Below, one piece after another: positions 1-9,294 of a DNA stretch of 64,000 bases. Within the stretch, counting starts at the first letter, position 1. Each line of letters opens with the position of its first letter. The translations under genes were made by a program, and so were the position numbers. The DNA comes from Methylomonas sp. LL1 (GTDB lineage: Bacteria; Pseudomonadota; Gammaproteobacteria; Methylococcales; Methylomonadaceae): positions 3,596,001-3,660,000 of the forward strand of contig NZ_CP064653.1 of assembly GCF_015711015.1 (NCBI RefSeq). Reading direction: 5' to 3'. The notes under the pieces were generated by a model. The model was given only the letters and a program-made list of their open reading frames with translations, was not told the origin of the DNA and made no database searches.

Positions 1-808
1 GGATTATCGCTACCAAGTAAAGCGTTTCGATGCGGATCATCTGCGCATCTTCGAAAAAGCCATCCGCAAGATTCCGGCGTTTTTACGCGAAAGTATCAGC
101 AAGGCCAAGCCAACCGACAAGCTGGAACAGGAAATCGCCGACAAGCCGACGGTCATGCAGGAGTTGATCCGCGACGCTTTTCCGGAGGATTACAAAATCA
201 GCATCTGGCAGGATTACACCCATCCGCTAACGCTGGTGCCGGGTGTCGGTTTTCGCTCGCAGACCGTGGCCCAGGTGTTCAGCGGCCAGAATTTGATCGT
301 ATTTACCGTTAAGGAATTCGACAAGGCCAAGGAAGAATCGACTTATCGCGACATCGAGGTGCAATATTTGGTGGATTTTCGCCTGCCCATCGTCGTGCAT
401 GAAATCGCCCATACCATCGATAATTTCCATTTCTGGAACGGCGAGGACGATCTGTATTTTTTCTATAAATACCACAAGATTTCCAACGACGAACAGATCA
501 TGAAAATCATCGCCGAGGCCAAGTTGGCCTTGTGGCCATCTAAATGGTTCGAAGCCTTCGAATTTCTTGCCGAAGTCAATGAGGGCCGTTACGACGGCAA
601 TACCCAGGAAAAGCTGGCCGAGCTGGTCGCGCAATACATTTTGATTCCGGAACGTCTGCGGCAAAGCGCGCCGGCGGCTTATCAATGGCTGCGCAACGAG
701 GTGTTTCGGGGTATCGAATACCAAGGCTACGATCGCTGTCCGACTCCGATTACCCGGCCGCTGACCTGGTGGCAAAAGCATGCCAGCGGTAAACTGTTGG
801 GACATTAA
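1..808 (+). CDS. Partial HExxH-containing protein, possible zinc metallopeptidase-like
   Basis: The frame is open from base 2 to the stop at 808, so the 5' end lies outside the window; the ATG at 155 is internal. The protein carries the metal-binding motif HEIAHTID (His codons at 398-400 and 410-412), preceded by a hydrophobic strand (residues FRLPIVV), as in gluzincin-type metalloproteases. No signal peptide or membrane segment is visible in the part present. The family was not recognised beyond the motif, so substrate and role are unknown. It is followed by 45 bases and then by a Uma2-like stub. Confidence is high that it is coding and moderate for the metal-binding role. Confidence 0.7.
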   Translation, partial: DYRYQVKRFDADHLRIFEKAIRKIPAFLRESISKAKPTDKLEQEIADKPTVMQELIRDAFPEDYKISIWQDYTHPLTLVPGVGFRSQTVAQVFSGQNLIVFTVKEFDKAKEESTYRDIEVQYLVDFRLPIVVHEIAHTIDNFHFWNGEDDLYFFYKYHKISNDEQIMKIIAEAKLALWPSKWFEAFEFLAEVNEGRYDGNTQEKLAELVAQYILIPERLRQSAPAAYQWLRNEVFRGIEYQGYDRCPTPITRPLTWWQKHASGKLLGH

Positions 809-853
809 AGCCTATGTTATGCTTGCTTAAACAATGAATTTCTAGGCTGTGTC

Positions 854-925
854 ATGGCTTTTACATTGGAACAAGGCAAGCATTACACCTCTCGCGATTA
901 TCTGACCTGGCCTACAGGATGTTGA
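854..925 (+). pseudogene. Stub of a Uma2-family (DUF820) nuclease gene
   Basis: A 24-codon frame starts with ATG at 854 and stops at 923-925. Its peptide MAFTLEQGKHYTSRDYLTWP resembles the conserved N-terminus of Uma2-family PD-(D/E)XK proteins, which are typically about 190 residues long. Nothing of the catalytic core follows; the DUF2058 gene starts 30 bases later. It is read as the remnant left by a deletion. The identification rests on the N-terminal signature alone. Confidence 0.55.
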
Positions 926-955
926 CGCCTTATTTAATCAACGACGACTGAAAAC

Positions 956-1510
956 ATGAAAAAACCGCAAACCATATCGCTACAGGAACAGCTGTTGAAA
1001 TCCGGCCTAGCCAGCGATGCCAAGGCCAAACAAGTCAAGGCCGAAAAACGCAAGCAGACCAAGCTGCAGCGCAATACCGGCGTGGAAATGGTCGATGACA
1101 TCAAACTCAGCGCGGAACAGGCGCGCCAGCAGCAAATCGAGCGGGATCGGGAATTGAACCGGCTACGCAAACTGGCCGACGAACAAAAAGCCCTTGCCGC
1201 GCAGATCAGGCAAATCACCCAATTGAACCGTATAGCGCAGGATGTCAACGGCATCGCCTATCATTTCAATCACGACAACAAGGTCAAACAGGTCTATGTG
1301 GCGGACAGCGTGCGTGAAGCCCTGATCAATGGCCGCGCCGGCATCGTCAGGCTGGAACAGGGCTATGAAGTGGTGCCGGCTGAAATCGCGCGCAAAATCC
1401 AGGCGAGGAACGCCGACAGCGTGGTGGTGCTCAACCAGCCGACACAGGATGTTGCCGAAGCCGACGATCCGTATGCCGCCTATCAGATTCCGGACGATTT
1501 GATGTGGTGA
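956..1510 (+). CDS. DUF2058 family protein (YaiL-like)
   Basis: The 184-residue protein begins with a short amphipathic stretch (SLQEQLLKSGLASDAKAKQV). A basic and glutamine-rich coiled-coil-like region follows (about residues 20-85), then a compact domain with AYHFNHDNKVKQVYV and an acidic tail. This order is typical of DUF2058, a family sometimes called nucleoprotein or polymerase accessory protein without firm functional proof. The charged N-terminal half suggests a cytoplasmic, possibly nucleic-acid-associated protein. It ends 31 bases before the convergent hydrogenase operon. Confidence 0.8.
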   Translation: MKKPQTISLQEQLLKSGLASDAKAKQVKAEKRKQTKLQRNTGVEMVDDIKLSAEQARQQQIERDRELNRLRKLADEQKALAAQIRQITQLNRIAQDVNGIAYHFNHDNKVKQVYVADSVREALINGRAGIVRLEQGYEVVPAEIARKIQARNADSVVVLNQPTQDVAEADDPYAAYQIPDDLMW

Positions 1511-1540
1511 TGCGGTATTAAAGCAGTGTTAACCGGCATA

Positions 1541-2020
1541 TTATGGAGCAGTCTGTGTCTGAAGTATTTCACCGAGCGGGCGGGCCAACAGGTTTTCTGC
1601 AAACCGGCAAGCCTGGCGCAGATTTTCGGCAGTAGCTTGGCAGACAGCTTCGCCCAGCTCGAAAGATTCGGCTTTGATACTTAACAAGAAGCTGGGCGGA
1701 GTGGGCTGGCCGGTCACGGTTTCAAACACTTGCAGCAATGCCGCCGGACTCATCGCATGGCTGGTATAGCTGTTGTCGCGGCAGGGCTTGAGTTTGCTAA
1801 ATACAAAAGCATCGTTGCCCGTTACCGAAGCGTCCACAAACACCACCAGGTCGCGATCCTGTAAATCCAGCGCATGTTCGATTTGTAATTGAAAGTCGGT
1901 CAGCAATTCAACTTGCGTCAGATCGGCCCGCTGTTCCAGGTATTCCAACAATAGTGGGCCGACGGCGTCGTCGCCACGGCTGAGATTGCCGTAGCCAAAT
2001 ACCAGAATAGGCTTTTTCAT
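1541..2020 (-). CDS. hoxW: Hydrogenase maturation endopeptidase (HoxW-type)
   Basis: This nickel-dependent protease removes the C-terminal tail of the hydrogenase large subunit after NiFe centre insertion. The 159-residue protein opens with KKPILVFGYGNLSRGDDAVG, the GxGN and (R)GDD signature of the HycI/HoxW family; the Asp is a nickel-recognition ligand. A second conserved Asp lies in DLVVFVDASVTG. The start at 2020 is chosen because the longer open frame runs into hoxH and lacks homology there. It is the last gene of the hox operon, eight bases after the hoxH stop, so it probably acts on that subunit. Confidence 0.88.
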   Translation of the reverse strand: MKKPILVFGYGNLSRGDDAVGPLLLEYLEQRADLTQVELLTDFQLQIEHALDLQDRDLVVFVDASVTGNDAFVFSKLKPCRDNSYTSHAMSPAALLQVFETVTGQPTPPSFLLSIKAESFELGEAVCQATAENLRQACRFAENLLARPLGEILQTQTAP

Positions 2021-2028
2021 TCGGCCTG

Positions 2029-3519
2029 TCAGCGTTCGAAGCTGCCGTCGCCGTGACGAACTAGACGGTCGACCATGGCTCCCTGGGCATCGACCAACTC
2101 CAGTTGCAGCGGCATCTTGCCGACCGCGTGGGTAGCGCAGGACAGACACGGGTCGTAGGCTCGGATCGCAACTTCCAGATTATTCAACAAGGGTTCGGTC
2201 AACTCTCGGCCGGACAGGTACTCCGCGGCAACCTGCCGCACCGATTCGTTCATGCCCATGTTGTTGCTGGTGGTCGATACGATCAGGTTGGCCTTGGTAA
2301 CGATGTCGTTTTCGTCGACCTGATAATGATGAAACAGCGTACCTCGCGGCGCTTCGATCACGCCAATGCCCTCGTAGCGTTTTTCGCCCTTGGCCACCAG
2401 ATCGTTACTCATCACATCAGGATCGTGCAGCAGAGTTTTGATGCTTTCCGCGCAATGCAGCAGTTCGATCAACCGTGCCCAATGGAAGGCCAAGGTACTA
2501 TGCACCATGGCTTCGCCGCCGTGTTGCTTGAATTCGACTCGCGCGGCTTCCGCCAGTGGCGTATCGATGAAGTCGCAGTTATTGACCCGTGCCAACGGCC
2601 CGACCCGGTACCAGCCCATTTCTTTACCCAACGAAGTCAGATAAGGGAATTTCATGTAGCTCCAGGAGCGTACTTCTTCGTGTATCAGATCGTTGTAATG
2701 GCAATAATCGAAATGGTCGACCAGGGTTTCGCCACGGTCGTTTTTAGCCCTGATGCCGCCATGGTAGAGTTCCAGCGCGCCGTTAGGTTTGATCAAGCCC
2801 AGATAATTGCTACGGATGGTGGCGAACTCGTCGTAAAACGGCAGATTGGTGGTGTGGACTTTTTTGATCAGTGCCACCGAAGCGTCGGCCCAGGCGATAA
2901 TTTGATCGATGTCCTGCAATAGGTAATCGCGTTCTTCCTTGCTCAGGGCCTTATTCATGCCGCCGGCAATCGCGCCGGTACCGTGCACCCGCTTGCCGGA
3001 CACCATGCGGATCACTTCCTGGCCGTATTTACGCAGCTTGACGCCTTGCAGGCCGATATCGGGATAATCGGCTAACACGGCAATCACATTGCGTTTGCCG
3101 ATGTCGCTCTCGAAGCCGAACAGTAAATCCGGGCTGGACAGGTGGAAAAAGTGTAAGGCATGCGATTGCAATACTTGACCGAAATGCAGCAGGCGGCGCA
3201 GTTTGTCGGCGGCCGGCGGCAGATCGGCTGGATCGATGCCAACCAGCTGATCGATGGCCTTGGCGGCGGCCAGGTGATGGCTGACCGGACAAATACCGCA
3301 CAGCCGTTGTACAAGAACCGGCAATTCCCAATACGGGCGGCCCTGGATGAATTTTTCAAAGCCGCGGAATTCGACGATATGCAGCCGTGCCTGTTGAACC
3401 TTGTTATTTTCGTCGAGCAACAGCGTGACTTTGCCATGGCCTTCGACGCGGGAAACGGGGTCGACCACGACCCGTTTCAACTGGGCAGGGTTTTGGGCGG
3501 TTTCGAGATGTTCGTACAT
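2029..3519 (-). CDS. hoxH: NAD-reducing [NiFe] hydrogenase large subunit HoxH
   Basis: HoxH carries the NiFe active site of the bidirectional NAD-linked hydrogenase (H2 + NAD+ to NADH + H+). The N-terminal cysteine pair is in [11 protein letters not shown] (about residues 60-70) and the C-terminal pair in DPCLSCATH (near residue 460), the four nickel ligands. Beyond the C-terminal motif lies an extension of about 30 residues, normally the part cleaved by the endopeptidase encoded next. The length of 496 residues fits group 3 enzymes. It starts 13 bases after hoxY. No hyp maturation genes lie in the window. Confidence 0.93.
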   Translation of the reverse strand: MYEHLETAQNPAQLKRVVVDPVSRVEGHGKVTLLLDENNKVQQARLHIVEFRGFEKFIQGRPYWELPVLVQRLCGICPVSHHLAAAKAIDQLVGIDPADLPPAADKLRRLLHFGQVLQSHALHFFHLSSPDLLFGFESDIGKRNVIAVLADYPDIGLQGVKLRKYGQEVIRMVSGKRVHGTGAIAGGMNKALSKEERDYLLQDIDQIIAWADASVALIKKVHTTNLPFYDEFATIRSNYLGLIKPNGALELYHGGIRAKNDRGETLVDHFDYCHYNDLIHEEVRSWSYMKFPYLTSLGKEMGWYRVGPLARVNNCDFIDTPLAEAARVEFKQHGGEAMVHSTLAFHWARLIELLHCAESIKTLLHDPDVMSNDLVAKGEKRYEGIGVIEAPRGTLFHHYQVDENDIVTKANLIVSTTSNNMGMNESVRQVAAEYLSGRELTEPLLNNLEVAIRAYDPCLSCATHAVGKMPLQLELVDAQGAMVDRLVRHGDGSFER

Positions 3520-3531
3520 AAGGGTTCCTTA

Positions 3532-4068
3532 TTAGTCGTAATGGACTAATTCATAAGGTAAAGCCGGTTCGCGGCCTTCCAGTAAGTCGGTCAGGAAAGT
3601 CCAGAACACGTCCGCCGACGGTGGGCAGCCCGGTAGGAAATAGTCGATCTTGACGATTTCGTGGATCGGATGGACTTTATCCAGCAGCAAAGGTAATTCA
3701 GGGTCGTTGGGAATTTGGGCGTTTTCGACGCCTATGCCGTCGCGATAGGCTTCCAACAGACAGGCTTCCAACGAAATAGGATTACGTAGCGCGGGCAGTC
3801 CGCCGTTGATGGCGCAGGCACCGACCGCTACCAGGATTTTGCAGTTTTTACGAAACTCTCGCAGGACATGCACGTTTTCGGAATTACAGACGCCACCTTC
3901 GATCAGGCCAATGTCGCAAGGGCCGCAATGTTCGATGTCGGTGATCGGCGAGCGGTCGAATTCGGCGACTTCGGCCAGAGTCACCAGCCGTTCATCCAGA
4001 TCGAGGAATGACATGTGGCAGCCAAAGCAACCGGCCAGCGAGGTGGTGGCAACTTTAATCTTGGCCAT
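3532..4068 (-). CDS. hoxY: NAD-reducing hydrogenase small subunit HoxY
   Basis: HoxY is the small subunit holding the [4Fe-4S] cluster proximal to the NiFe site. Cluster ligands are visible in LAGCFGCHMSFLDLDERL near the N-terminus, EHCGPCDIGLIEGGVC in the middle and FLPGCPPSADVFW near the C-terminus. The start at 4068 (MAKIKVATTS) is preferred over the ATG at 4074 because an AGGAG sits seven bases upstream of it. With that start it overlaps the end of hoxU by 14 bases, indicating coupled translation. No Tat signal is present, consistent with a soluble cytoplasmic enzyme. Confidence 0.92.
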   Translation of the reverse strand: MAKIKVATTSLAGCFGCHMSFLDLDERLVTLAEVAEFDRSPITDIEHCGPCDIGLIEGGVCNSENVHVLREFRKNCKILVAVGACAINGGLPALRNPISLEACLLEAYRDGIGVENAQIPNDPELPLLLDKVHPIHEIVKIDYFLPGCPPSADVFWTFLTDLLEGREPALPYELVHYD

Positions 4069-4774
4069 GAGCATTCTCCTGGGCTAATGCCACTTCGCTG
4101 ATGTGTTTGTGGTCGTAAATGCGTTGTCCGATCGGCACCTGATAACCGGTACGCTTGATCAGAATTGCGCCGGTCGGGCAAATATGAACGGCACAGTCGT
4201 TAACGTCAACGTCGCTGTCCTTCAATTGCCCGCTAGGGGAATTGATGATCAGGCGTTTGTTGATGCCGCGTCCGGCAATGGCGAATACGTTCTTGCCGTC
4301 CTTCTCCTTGCTGGCGCGCACGCACAGGTTGCAGAAAATGCAGCGGTTGTGGTCAATCAAGATGTCCGGATGCGAGGCATCCATTTCCCGTTGAGGGTAA
4401 AAATGCGGGTAATGGTTGTCGAGCATATTCAGATGATAGGCCACCCCTTGCAACTGGCAGTTGCCGGATTTTTCGCAGGATGGGCAGAGATGGTTGCCTT
4501 CCACGAACAGCATCTGGGTGATGCGGCGCCGGTCTTGTTCCAATTCCTCGTTGTTGCTGATCACGCTTTGGCCGTTCACGGCCGGAAAGGTGCAGGCCGA
4601 ACAATTGCGGCCGTTGACTTTTACGGTGCATAGTTTGCAGCTGCCGTGCGGCGTGTAGCCGGGCTTGTGGCATAGATGCGGAATGTAGACGCCCGCCGCG
4701 GTAGCGGCTTCGATAATGGTTTGGCCGTCCTCGAATGGAATGGTTTGGCCGTCGAGATTGATGGTGCCTGTCAT
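4055..4774 (-). CDS. hoxU: Hydrogenase diaphorase electron-transfer subunit HoxU
   Basis: HoxU wires the hydrogenase module to the diaphorase. The 239-residue protein resembles the N-terminal part of complex I NuoG. A [2Fe-2S] ferredoxin domain has cysteines in CHKPGYTPHGSCKLC and NCSACTFP. A His/Cys cluster motif (HLCPSCEKSGNC) follows, then a 4Fe-4S motif (NRCIFCNLCVRA) with a final cysteine in AVHICPTGAI. It starts two bases after the hoxF stop and overlaps hoxY. Its role is electron transfer between NADH/FMN in HoxF and the cluster in HoxY. Confidence 0.92.
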   Translation of the reverse strand: MTGTINLDGQTIPFEDGQTIIEAATAAGVYIPHLCHKPGYTPHGSCKLCTVKVNGRNCSACTFPAVNGQSVISNNEELEQDRRRITQMLFVEGNHLCPSCEKSGNCQLQGVAYHLNMLDNHYPHFYPQREMDASHPDILIDHNRCIFCNLCVRASKEKDGKNVFAIAGRGINKRLIINSPSGQLKDSDVDVNDCAVHICPTGAILIKRTGYQVPIGQRIYDHKHISEVALAQENAHGQD

Positions 4775-4776
4775 GA

Positions 4777-6573
4777 TTAATCCTCCACTTGCGACAAATG
4801 CGCGGCGGCATCGTCGCGATGCGCCATGCGGCGGGCGACTTCCAGCGCCCCGTCCAGATCAAAACCGGGTTCGTAGCTGATGTCCTTCAACTGCCTCTCG
4901 TACAAATCCGGATAGCGTTGCAAGGTCGATAAGATCGGGTTGGCGGCGGTTTGTCCCAGGCCGCAATGGCTGTTGTTTTTTACCAATTGGCACAAGCTTT
5001 CCAGCTCGACCACATCGCCGGCCGAACCGTGGCCATCGACGATTTTATCCAGCTGTTTTTTCAATAGCGAAGTGCCGACACGGCAAGGCGTGCAAAAGCC
5101 GCAGCTTTCATGGGCGAAGAAGTGGATGAAGTTCTGCGTGATCTCGAAAATATTACGGCTGTTGTTAAACACGATGAACGAACCGCCGGTGGCCAAATCT
5201 TCGAATGCCAGCTGGCGGTCGAATTCGCGGTTGGAAATAAAGGTGCCGGAAGGGCCGCCGATTTGCACGCCCAGCACGTCTTCTGCGCCACAATCGTGCA
5301 AGATCTGGCGGATGCTGATACCGAACGGATACTCATAAATACCGGGTTCGGCGCAATCGCCGCAAATGCTCAAGATTTTGCTGCCCGCCGATTTCTCGGT
5401 GCCGAATCCGGAGAACCAGGCACCGCCATGCACAGCAATTTTACCGGCCGCCAGGAAGGTTTCGACGTTGTTGACCACGGTCGGTTTATTCAAATAGCCG
5501 CTGGTCACCGGATAGGGTGGCCGATTGCGCGGTATGCCCGGTTTGCCTTCGAGGGATTCGATCAGCGCCGATTCCTCTCCGCAGATATAGGCGCCCGCGC
5601 CTAGGCAAATTTCGATATCGAAATCCAGGCCCAGTTCCAGAATGTTGTTGCCAAGCAAGCCTTCAGAGCGGCGTTGTTGCAAAATGGCTTGTAATTTTGA
5701 ATACAGGTGTTGATATTCGCCGCGTAGGTATAAAAAGCCTTGTTTGGCGCCGATGATTGCCGCTGCCAGAGTCATGCCTTCGAAAACTTGGTCGGCGTAA
5801 CTGTTTAGCAGTACCCGATCCTTGAAGGTACCTGGTTCGCCTTCGTCGGCGTTACAGACCACGTAATGGACGTCGGATTTTTCGTCGGCGCAGAAACGCC
5901 ATTTCATTGCGGTTTTAAATCCGGCACCGCCGCGTCCGCGCAGGCCGGAACGATCAATTTCATCCAGTGTGGCGGCAATTCCACGGTTATATGCGGCTTT
6001 GATTGCCGCGCCTTTATCTGTAGGTAGGTTCAGTAGCAATCCGGCCTTATGGATATTGTCGCTGACCTCGAATAAATGGGCCGGCCATTCGCCCAACGGC
6101 TTTTGCTGGTCGATCAGCGCGGCGATTTCGTCGATTTTGGGTCTGTCCAGCCGGGTTAAAGCCAGGCCGTTGACCAAACCGGCCGGCCCTTGATCGCACA
6201 TGCCGGTACAGGACGTATTGTTCAGGCTAACCAGGCCATCGCCGCGCACTTCGCCGACTTTCACTTTCAACACACTGGATAGATAACTGAGTAGATTTTC
6301 CTTGTCGAGCATGCGGTCGGTAATCGAATCGCTGATCAGAATGTCGTAGCTGCCTTGTGGTGTTAGGTGTAGAAAACTGTAGAATTCCACCACCGAGATG
6401 ATCTGCGTGCGGGGAATGTGTAGGGCCTCGGCCAATAGGGTTATGGCTTCGGCCGGAATATGCCGATATTGCGCTTGAACTTCCCTGAGTATGGTTAACA
6501 GCCTAACCGGTTGGTAGTCTGCTTGTGCGAGAACTGTCTCTAAAAACGTTTTCATCGTATTGTTACCGGTCAT
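4777..6573 (-). CDS. hoxF: Hydrogenase diaphorase subunit HoxF (NuoE-like plus NuoF-like fusion)
   Basis: HoxF is the NAD(H)- and FMN-binding flavoprotein of the bidirectional hydrogenase. Residues 1 to about 160 form a NuoE-like domain in which only the second cysteine pair (SCTGMC) is evident; the first is missing. The rest is NuoF-like: GRGGAGFKTAMKW (NADH), CNADEGEPGTFKDR (FMN), GAGAYICGEESALIESLEG, and 4Fe-4S ligands in ESCGFCTPC and NSHCGLG. The length of 598 fits known HoxF proteins. The start could instead be the ATG at 6555 (MKTFLETV); neither start has a convincing ribosome site. It is divergent from dciA with only 19 bases between. Confidence 0.92.
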   Translation of the reverse strand: MTGNNTMKTFLETVLAQADYQPVRLLTILREVQAQYRHIPAEAITLLAEALHIPRTQIISVVEFYSFLHLTPQGSYDILISDSITDRMLDKENLLSYLSSVLKVKVGEVRGDGLVSLNNTSCTGMCDQGPAGLVNGLALTRLDRPKIDEIAALIDQQKPLGEWPAHLFEVSDNIHKAGLLLNLPTDKGAAIKAAYNRGIAATLDEIDRSGLRGRGGAGFKTAMKWRFCADEKSDVHYVVCNADEGEPGTFKDRVLLNSYADQVFEGMTLAAAIIGAKQGFLYLRGEYQHLYSKLQAILQQRRSEGLLGNNILELGLDFDIEICLGAGAYICGEESALIESLEGKPGIPRNRPPYPVTSGYLNKPTVVNNVETFLAAGKIAVHGGAWFSGFGTEKSAGSKILSICGDCAEPGIYEYPFGISIRQILHDCGAEDVLGVQIGGPSGTFISNREFDRQLAFEDLATGGSFIVFNNSRNIFEITQNFIHFFAHESCGFCTPCRVGTSLLKKQLDKIVDGHGSAGDVVELESLCQLVKNNSHCGLGQTAANPILSTLQRYPDLYERQLKDISYEPGFDLDGALEVARRMAHRDDAAAHLSQVED

Positions 6574-6592
6574 TTAAGTTGCTTGGAAGGTT

Positions 6593-7048
6593 ATGAATCA
6601 CTCAAAAAAACCTGTGTTTAAATCAGCCTTGGATTTCGATGGCGGGCCGCTGGCGCTGTGTCTGGAAAAAATCGCCGAGCAAAAGGTGTTGTTGCGCGTC
6701 GTGCAAGCCGCCATGCCGGCGCCGATAGCCGAACATGCCTTGCATTGCCTGCTAAACGGCTCGCGCTTGCTGATTTATACCGACTCGGCTGCCTGGGCCT
6801 CGCAAATTCGTTTTTTCCGTGAGTCAATACTAAACAAAATGCAACAGTCTGGACAGCGAAAAATTACCAATATCCAGGTAAAAATTTTGCTGACATCAAG
6901 GGAGATGCAATCCGACAGGACCGCGAACTTACCCTCGACCGAAACTGTACAGGCAATTCTGAGACAGGTTGATCAGAAAAGCAATGATGTTTTGGATTTG
7001 GCTCTGTCCCGATTAGCCAAGACACTGCGGAAACGATTGGAAGATTGA
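6593..7048 (+). CDS. dciA: DUF721/DciA family replicative helicase-loading protein
   Basis: DciA proteins interact with the replicative helicase DnaB and stand in for DnaC-type loaders in most bacteria. The 151-residue protein has the family's N-terminal KH-like region, including LHCLLNGSRLLIYTDSAAWASQ, where the family's conserved Leu-x-Val/Ile-x-Thr-(D/S)-S-x-W-A pattern is clear. The C-terminal half is basic and helical. A GGAAGG precedes the ATG. It sits convergent to lpxC, a common neighbour of this family in gammaproteobacteria, and shares a very short upstream region with hoxF. Confidence 0.82.
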   Translation: MNHSKKPVFKSALDFDGGPLALCLEKIAEQKVLLRVVQAAMPAPIAEHALHCLLNGSRLLIYTDSAAWASQIRFFRESILNKMQQSGQRKITNIQVKILLTSREMQSDRTANLPSTETVQAILRQVDQKSNDVLDLALSRLAKTLRKRLED

Positions 7049-7076
7049 AGCCTCTGTTCGCTGGAACAGCCGGCTT
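7048..7076. terminator. Possible bidirectional hairpin between dciA and lpxC
   Basis: Arms AAGCCTCTGTTC and GAACAGCCGGCTT pair around a short loop with small internal mismatches, in the 56-base convergent gap between dciA and lpxC. There is no T-tract on either side, so terminator function is only suggested by the position. Confidence 0.35.
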
Positions 7077-7104
7077 CAAGGTCGATGAGGAAAGGATTGG
7101 GCGA

Positions 7105-8031
7105 TTAGCGGGCGGCGGGGATAGGCGTTTGCGCCGAACGCATAAAGGAGATGGGTGCTTCGTCCGCATTGTCGAAAGTGACCATTTCCCAGGCGTCCTT
7201 GTCTTCAAGCAATGTCAGCAGCAGTTTGTTATTCAGTGCGTGACCGGATTTGAAGCCTTTGTACTCGCCAATCAGGCTGTGTCCCAATAAATACAGATCG
7301 CCTATCGCGTCGAGGATTTTATGTTTTACAAATTCATCGGCATAACGCAAGCCATCTTCGTTCAATACTCTATCGTCATCCACGACAATGGCGTTGTCCA
7401 GGCTGCCGCCTAGGGCCAGATTGTTTTCGCGCAAAAATTCGATGTCGCGCATAAAGCCAAAAGTCCGGGCGCGGCTGACTTCCTTGACGAAAGTGGTGGA
7501 TGAGAAATCCATCACGGCGGTTTTCAGATGCTCGGAAAAAGCCGGGTGTTCAAAATCGATGGTAAAAGTGACTTTAAAGCCGTCAAACGGTTCGAACGCC
7601 GCCCATTTATCGCCCTCTTCCACTCGGATCGGTTTTTTGATACGGATGTATTGCTTGGGCGAATCCTGTTCGACCACGCCGGCCGATTGCAGCAAAAATA
7701 CAAAAGGTCCGGCACTGCCGTCCATGATCGGTACTTCGGGGGCGCTGACATCGACGATGGCATTGTCGATACCCAGGCCAGCCATGGCCGACAACAGATG
7801 CTCGACCGTTGAGACCTTGATGTTGTCGCGTACCAATGTCGTGGATAATTTGGTTTCGCCCACGTTTTCGGGGCGGGCTTCTATCATGACAGGTATTTCC
7901 AGATCGGTGCGGCGAAAACGTATACCGGTATCCGCCTCGGCGGGGTGCAGGGTCAGATAGACCTTATCCCCGGTGTGTAAGCCAACGCCAGTGGCTCGTA
8001 TCGTGTTTTTGAGTGTGCGTTGTTTGATCAT
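7105..8031 (-). CDS. lpxC: UDP-3-O-acyl-N-acetylglucosamine deacetylase LpxC
   Basis: LpxC catalyses the committed step of lipid A synthesis, removing acetate from UDP-3-O-acyl-GlcNAc with a catalytic zinc. The zinc site is visible as [12 protein letters not shown] (Glu-His near residue 80) and [20 protein letters not shown] (His and Asp near 240). The length of 308 is normal. It is the last gene of the dcw cluster, 83 bases after ftsZ, the usual gammaproteobacterial position, and is probably co-transcribed with it. The N-terminus [19 protein letters not shown] matches the family start. Confidence 0.97.
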   Translation of the reverse strand: MIKQRTLKNTIRATGVGLHTGDKVYLTLHPAEADTGIRFRRTDLEIPVMIEARPENVGETKLSTTLVRDNIKVSTVEHLLSAMAGLGIDNAIVDVSAPEVPIMDGSAGPFVFLLQSAGVVEQDSPKQYIRIKKPIRVEEGDKWAAFEPFDGFKVTFTIDFEHPAFSEHLKTAVMDFSSTTFVKEVSRARTFGFMRDIEFLRENNLALGGSLDNAIVVDDDRVLNEDGLRYADEFVKHKILDAIGDLYLLGHSLIGEYKGFKSGHALNNKLLLTLLEDKDAWEMVTFDNADEAPISFMRSAQTPIPAAR

Positions 8032-8114
8032 GAAATGCCGACAAAATAATTAAAACAAAGCGGGGGAGTCTATCATAAATTAGCCGATAGCTCCCCTTGG
8101 ACTCGCAATGGTTT

Positions 8115-9272
8115 TTAATCCGCCTGACGTCGTAGGAAGGCCGGTACATCCAGATATTCCAGATCTCCATCGGTTCTGGGTTGCGCGCCGAAACGGGTCT
8201 CGCGGGTAGACTCCGATCTTTGTTGGCGTATCACGGTGGGTTTTTCCAGTTGGTCGTAATTGACTTCGCCGGCCGCGACTTTTTGTACCAGTTTGATCGG
8301 GGCGCTGGCCTTGACCTTTTCACCCATGCCGGTGGCGACCACGGTGACTTTGACTTCGTTGCCCATGGATGGGTTGACCGCCATACCAATTTTGATGTCG
8401 GCATCTTCGGAAGCGAAAGCATGCATGATGCTGCCGATTTCGTCGAATTCGTTCAAGCCCAAGTCGCCGTTGGAGGTGACGTTGACCAGAATGCCGCGCG
8501 CGCCATGCAGATTGATGTCTTCCAACAACGGGCAGGCAATGGCTTTTTCCGCCGCCAGACGGGCGCGATTTTCGCCATTGGCAACACCGGTGCCCATGAT
8601 CGCGCTGCCCATGTTGGTCATTACGGTTCTGACGTCGGCAAAGTCGACGTTCATCAAACCTGGATGGGTAATCAGTTCGGTGATGCCTTGCACCGCATCC
8701 AGCAACACGTCATTGGCGACCCGGAACGAGTCGACCAGAGAACGGTTATTGCCCAAGGTCGGCAATAATTTTTGGTTGGGGATGATGATCAGAGAATCGA
8801 CCAGTTTTTCCAGCTCGCGTAGACCGGTTTCGGCTACCGCTTTTTTCTTGGTGCCTTCGAAGTCGAACGGTTTTGACACCACGGCCACGGTCAGTATGCC
8901 GAGTTCCTTTGCCACTTCGCCAAATATCGCGATGGCGCCGGTACCGGTACCGCCGCCCATGCCGGCGGTTAAAAACACCATGTCTGCGCCTTCAAGCACT
9001 TCCCTGATGCGTTCACGGTTTTCTTCCGCGGCCGCGCGGCCGACTTCGGGACGAGTGCCGGCACCCAGACCCTTAGTCAGTTCGACACCCAATTGTACGA
9101 TGGTGTCGACGTTCATTTGCCGTAAAGCTTGCGCATCGGTATTCGCGCAAATAAATTGGACGCCGTCGATGCCGGCGTTAACCATATGATTAACGGCATT
9201 ACCGCCGCCGCCGCCCACGCCTATAACTTTGATAACGGCATTGCCACTGTTATCCATTAATTCATATTTCAT
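8115..9272 (-). CDS. ftsZ: Cell division GTPase FtsZ
   Basis: FtsZ is the tubulin-like GTPase that forms the division ring. The GTP-binding signature GMGGGTGTGA is present, as are the N-terminal VIGVGGGGGNAVNHM loop and the conserved C-terminal peptide YLDVPAFLRRQ that binds FtsA/ZipA. Between them lies a typical variable linker. The start at 9272 (MKYELMDNSG) is chosen because a GGAGG lies about eight bases upstream; the frame is open 21 bases further. Length is 385 residues. It lies 22 bases downstream of ftsA. Confidence 0.97.
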   Translation of the reverse strand: MKYELMDNSGNAVIKVIGVGGGGGNAVNHMVNAGIDGVQFICANTDAQALRQMNVDTIVQLGVELTKGLGAGTRPEVGRAAAEENRERIREVLEGADMVFLTAGMGGGTGTGAIAIFGEVAKELGILTVAVVSKPFDFEGTKKKAVAETGLRELEKLVDSLIIIPNQKLLPTLGNNRSLVDSFRVANDVLLDAVQGITELITHPGLMNVDFADVRTVMTNMGSAIMGTGVANGENRARLAAEKAIACPLLEDINLHGARGILVNVTSNGDLGLNEFDEIGSIMHAFASEDADIKIGMAVNPSMGNEVKVTVVATGMGEKVKASAPIKLVQKVAAGEVNYDQLEKPTVIRQQRSESTRETRFGAQPRTDGDLEYLDVPAFLRRQAD

Positions 9273-9294
9273 TTTCACACCCTCCACACACAAA

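Noticed and set aside
227-805. Long minus-strand open frame opposite the HExxH protein
   Set aside because: It is the antisense of a convincing plus-strand frame and has no recognisable domain.
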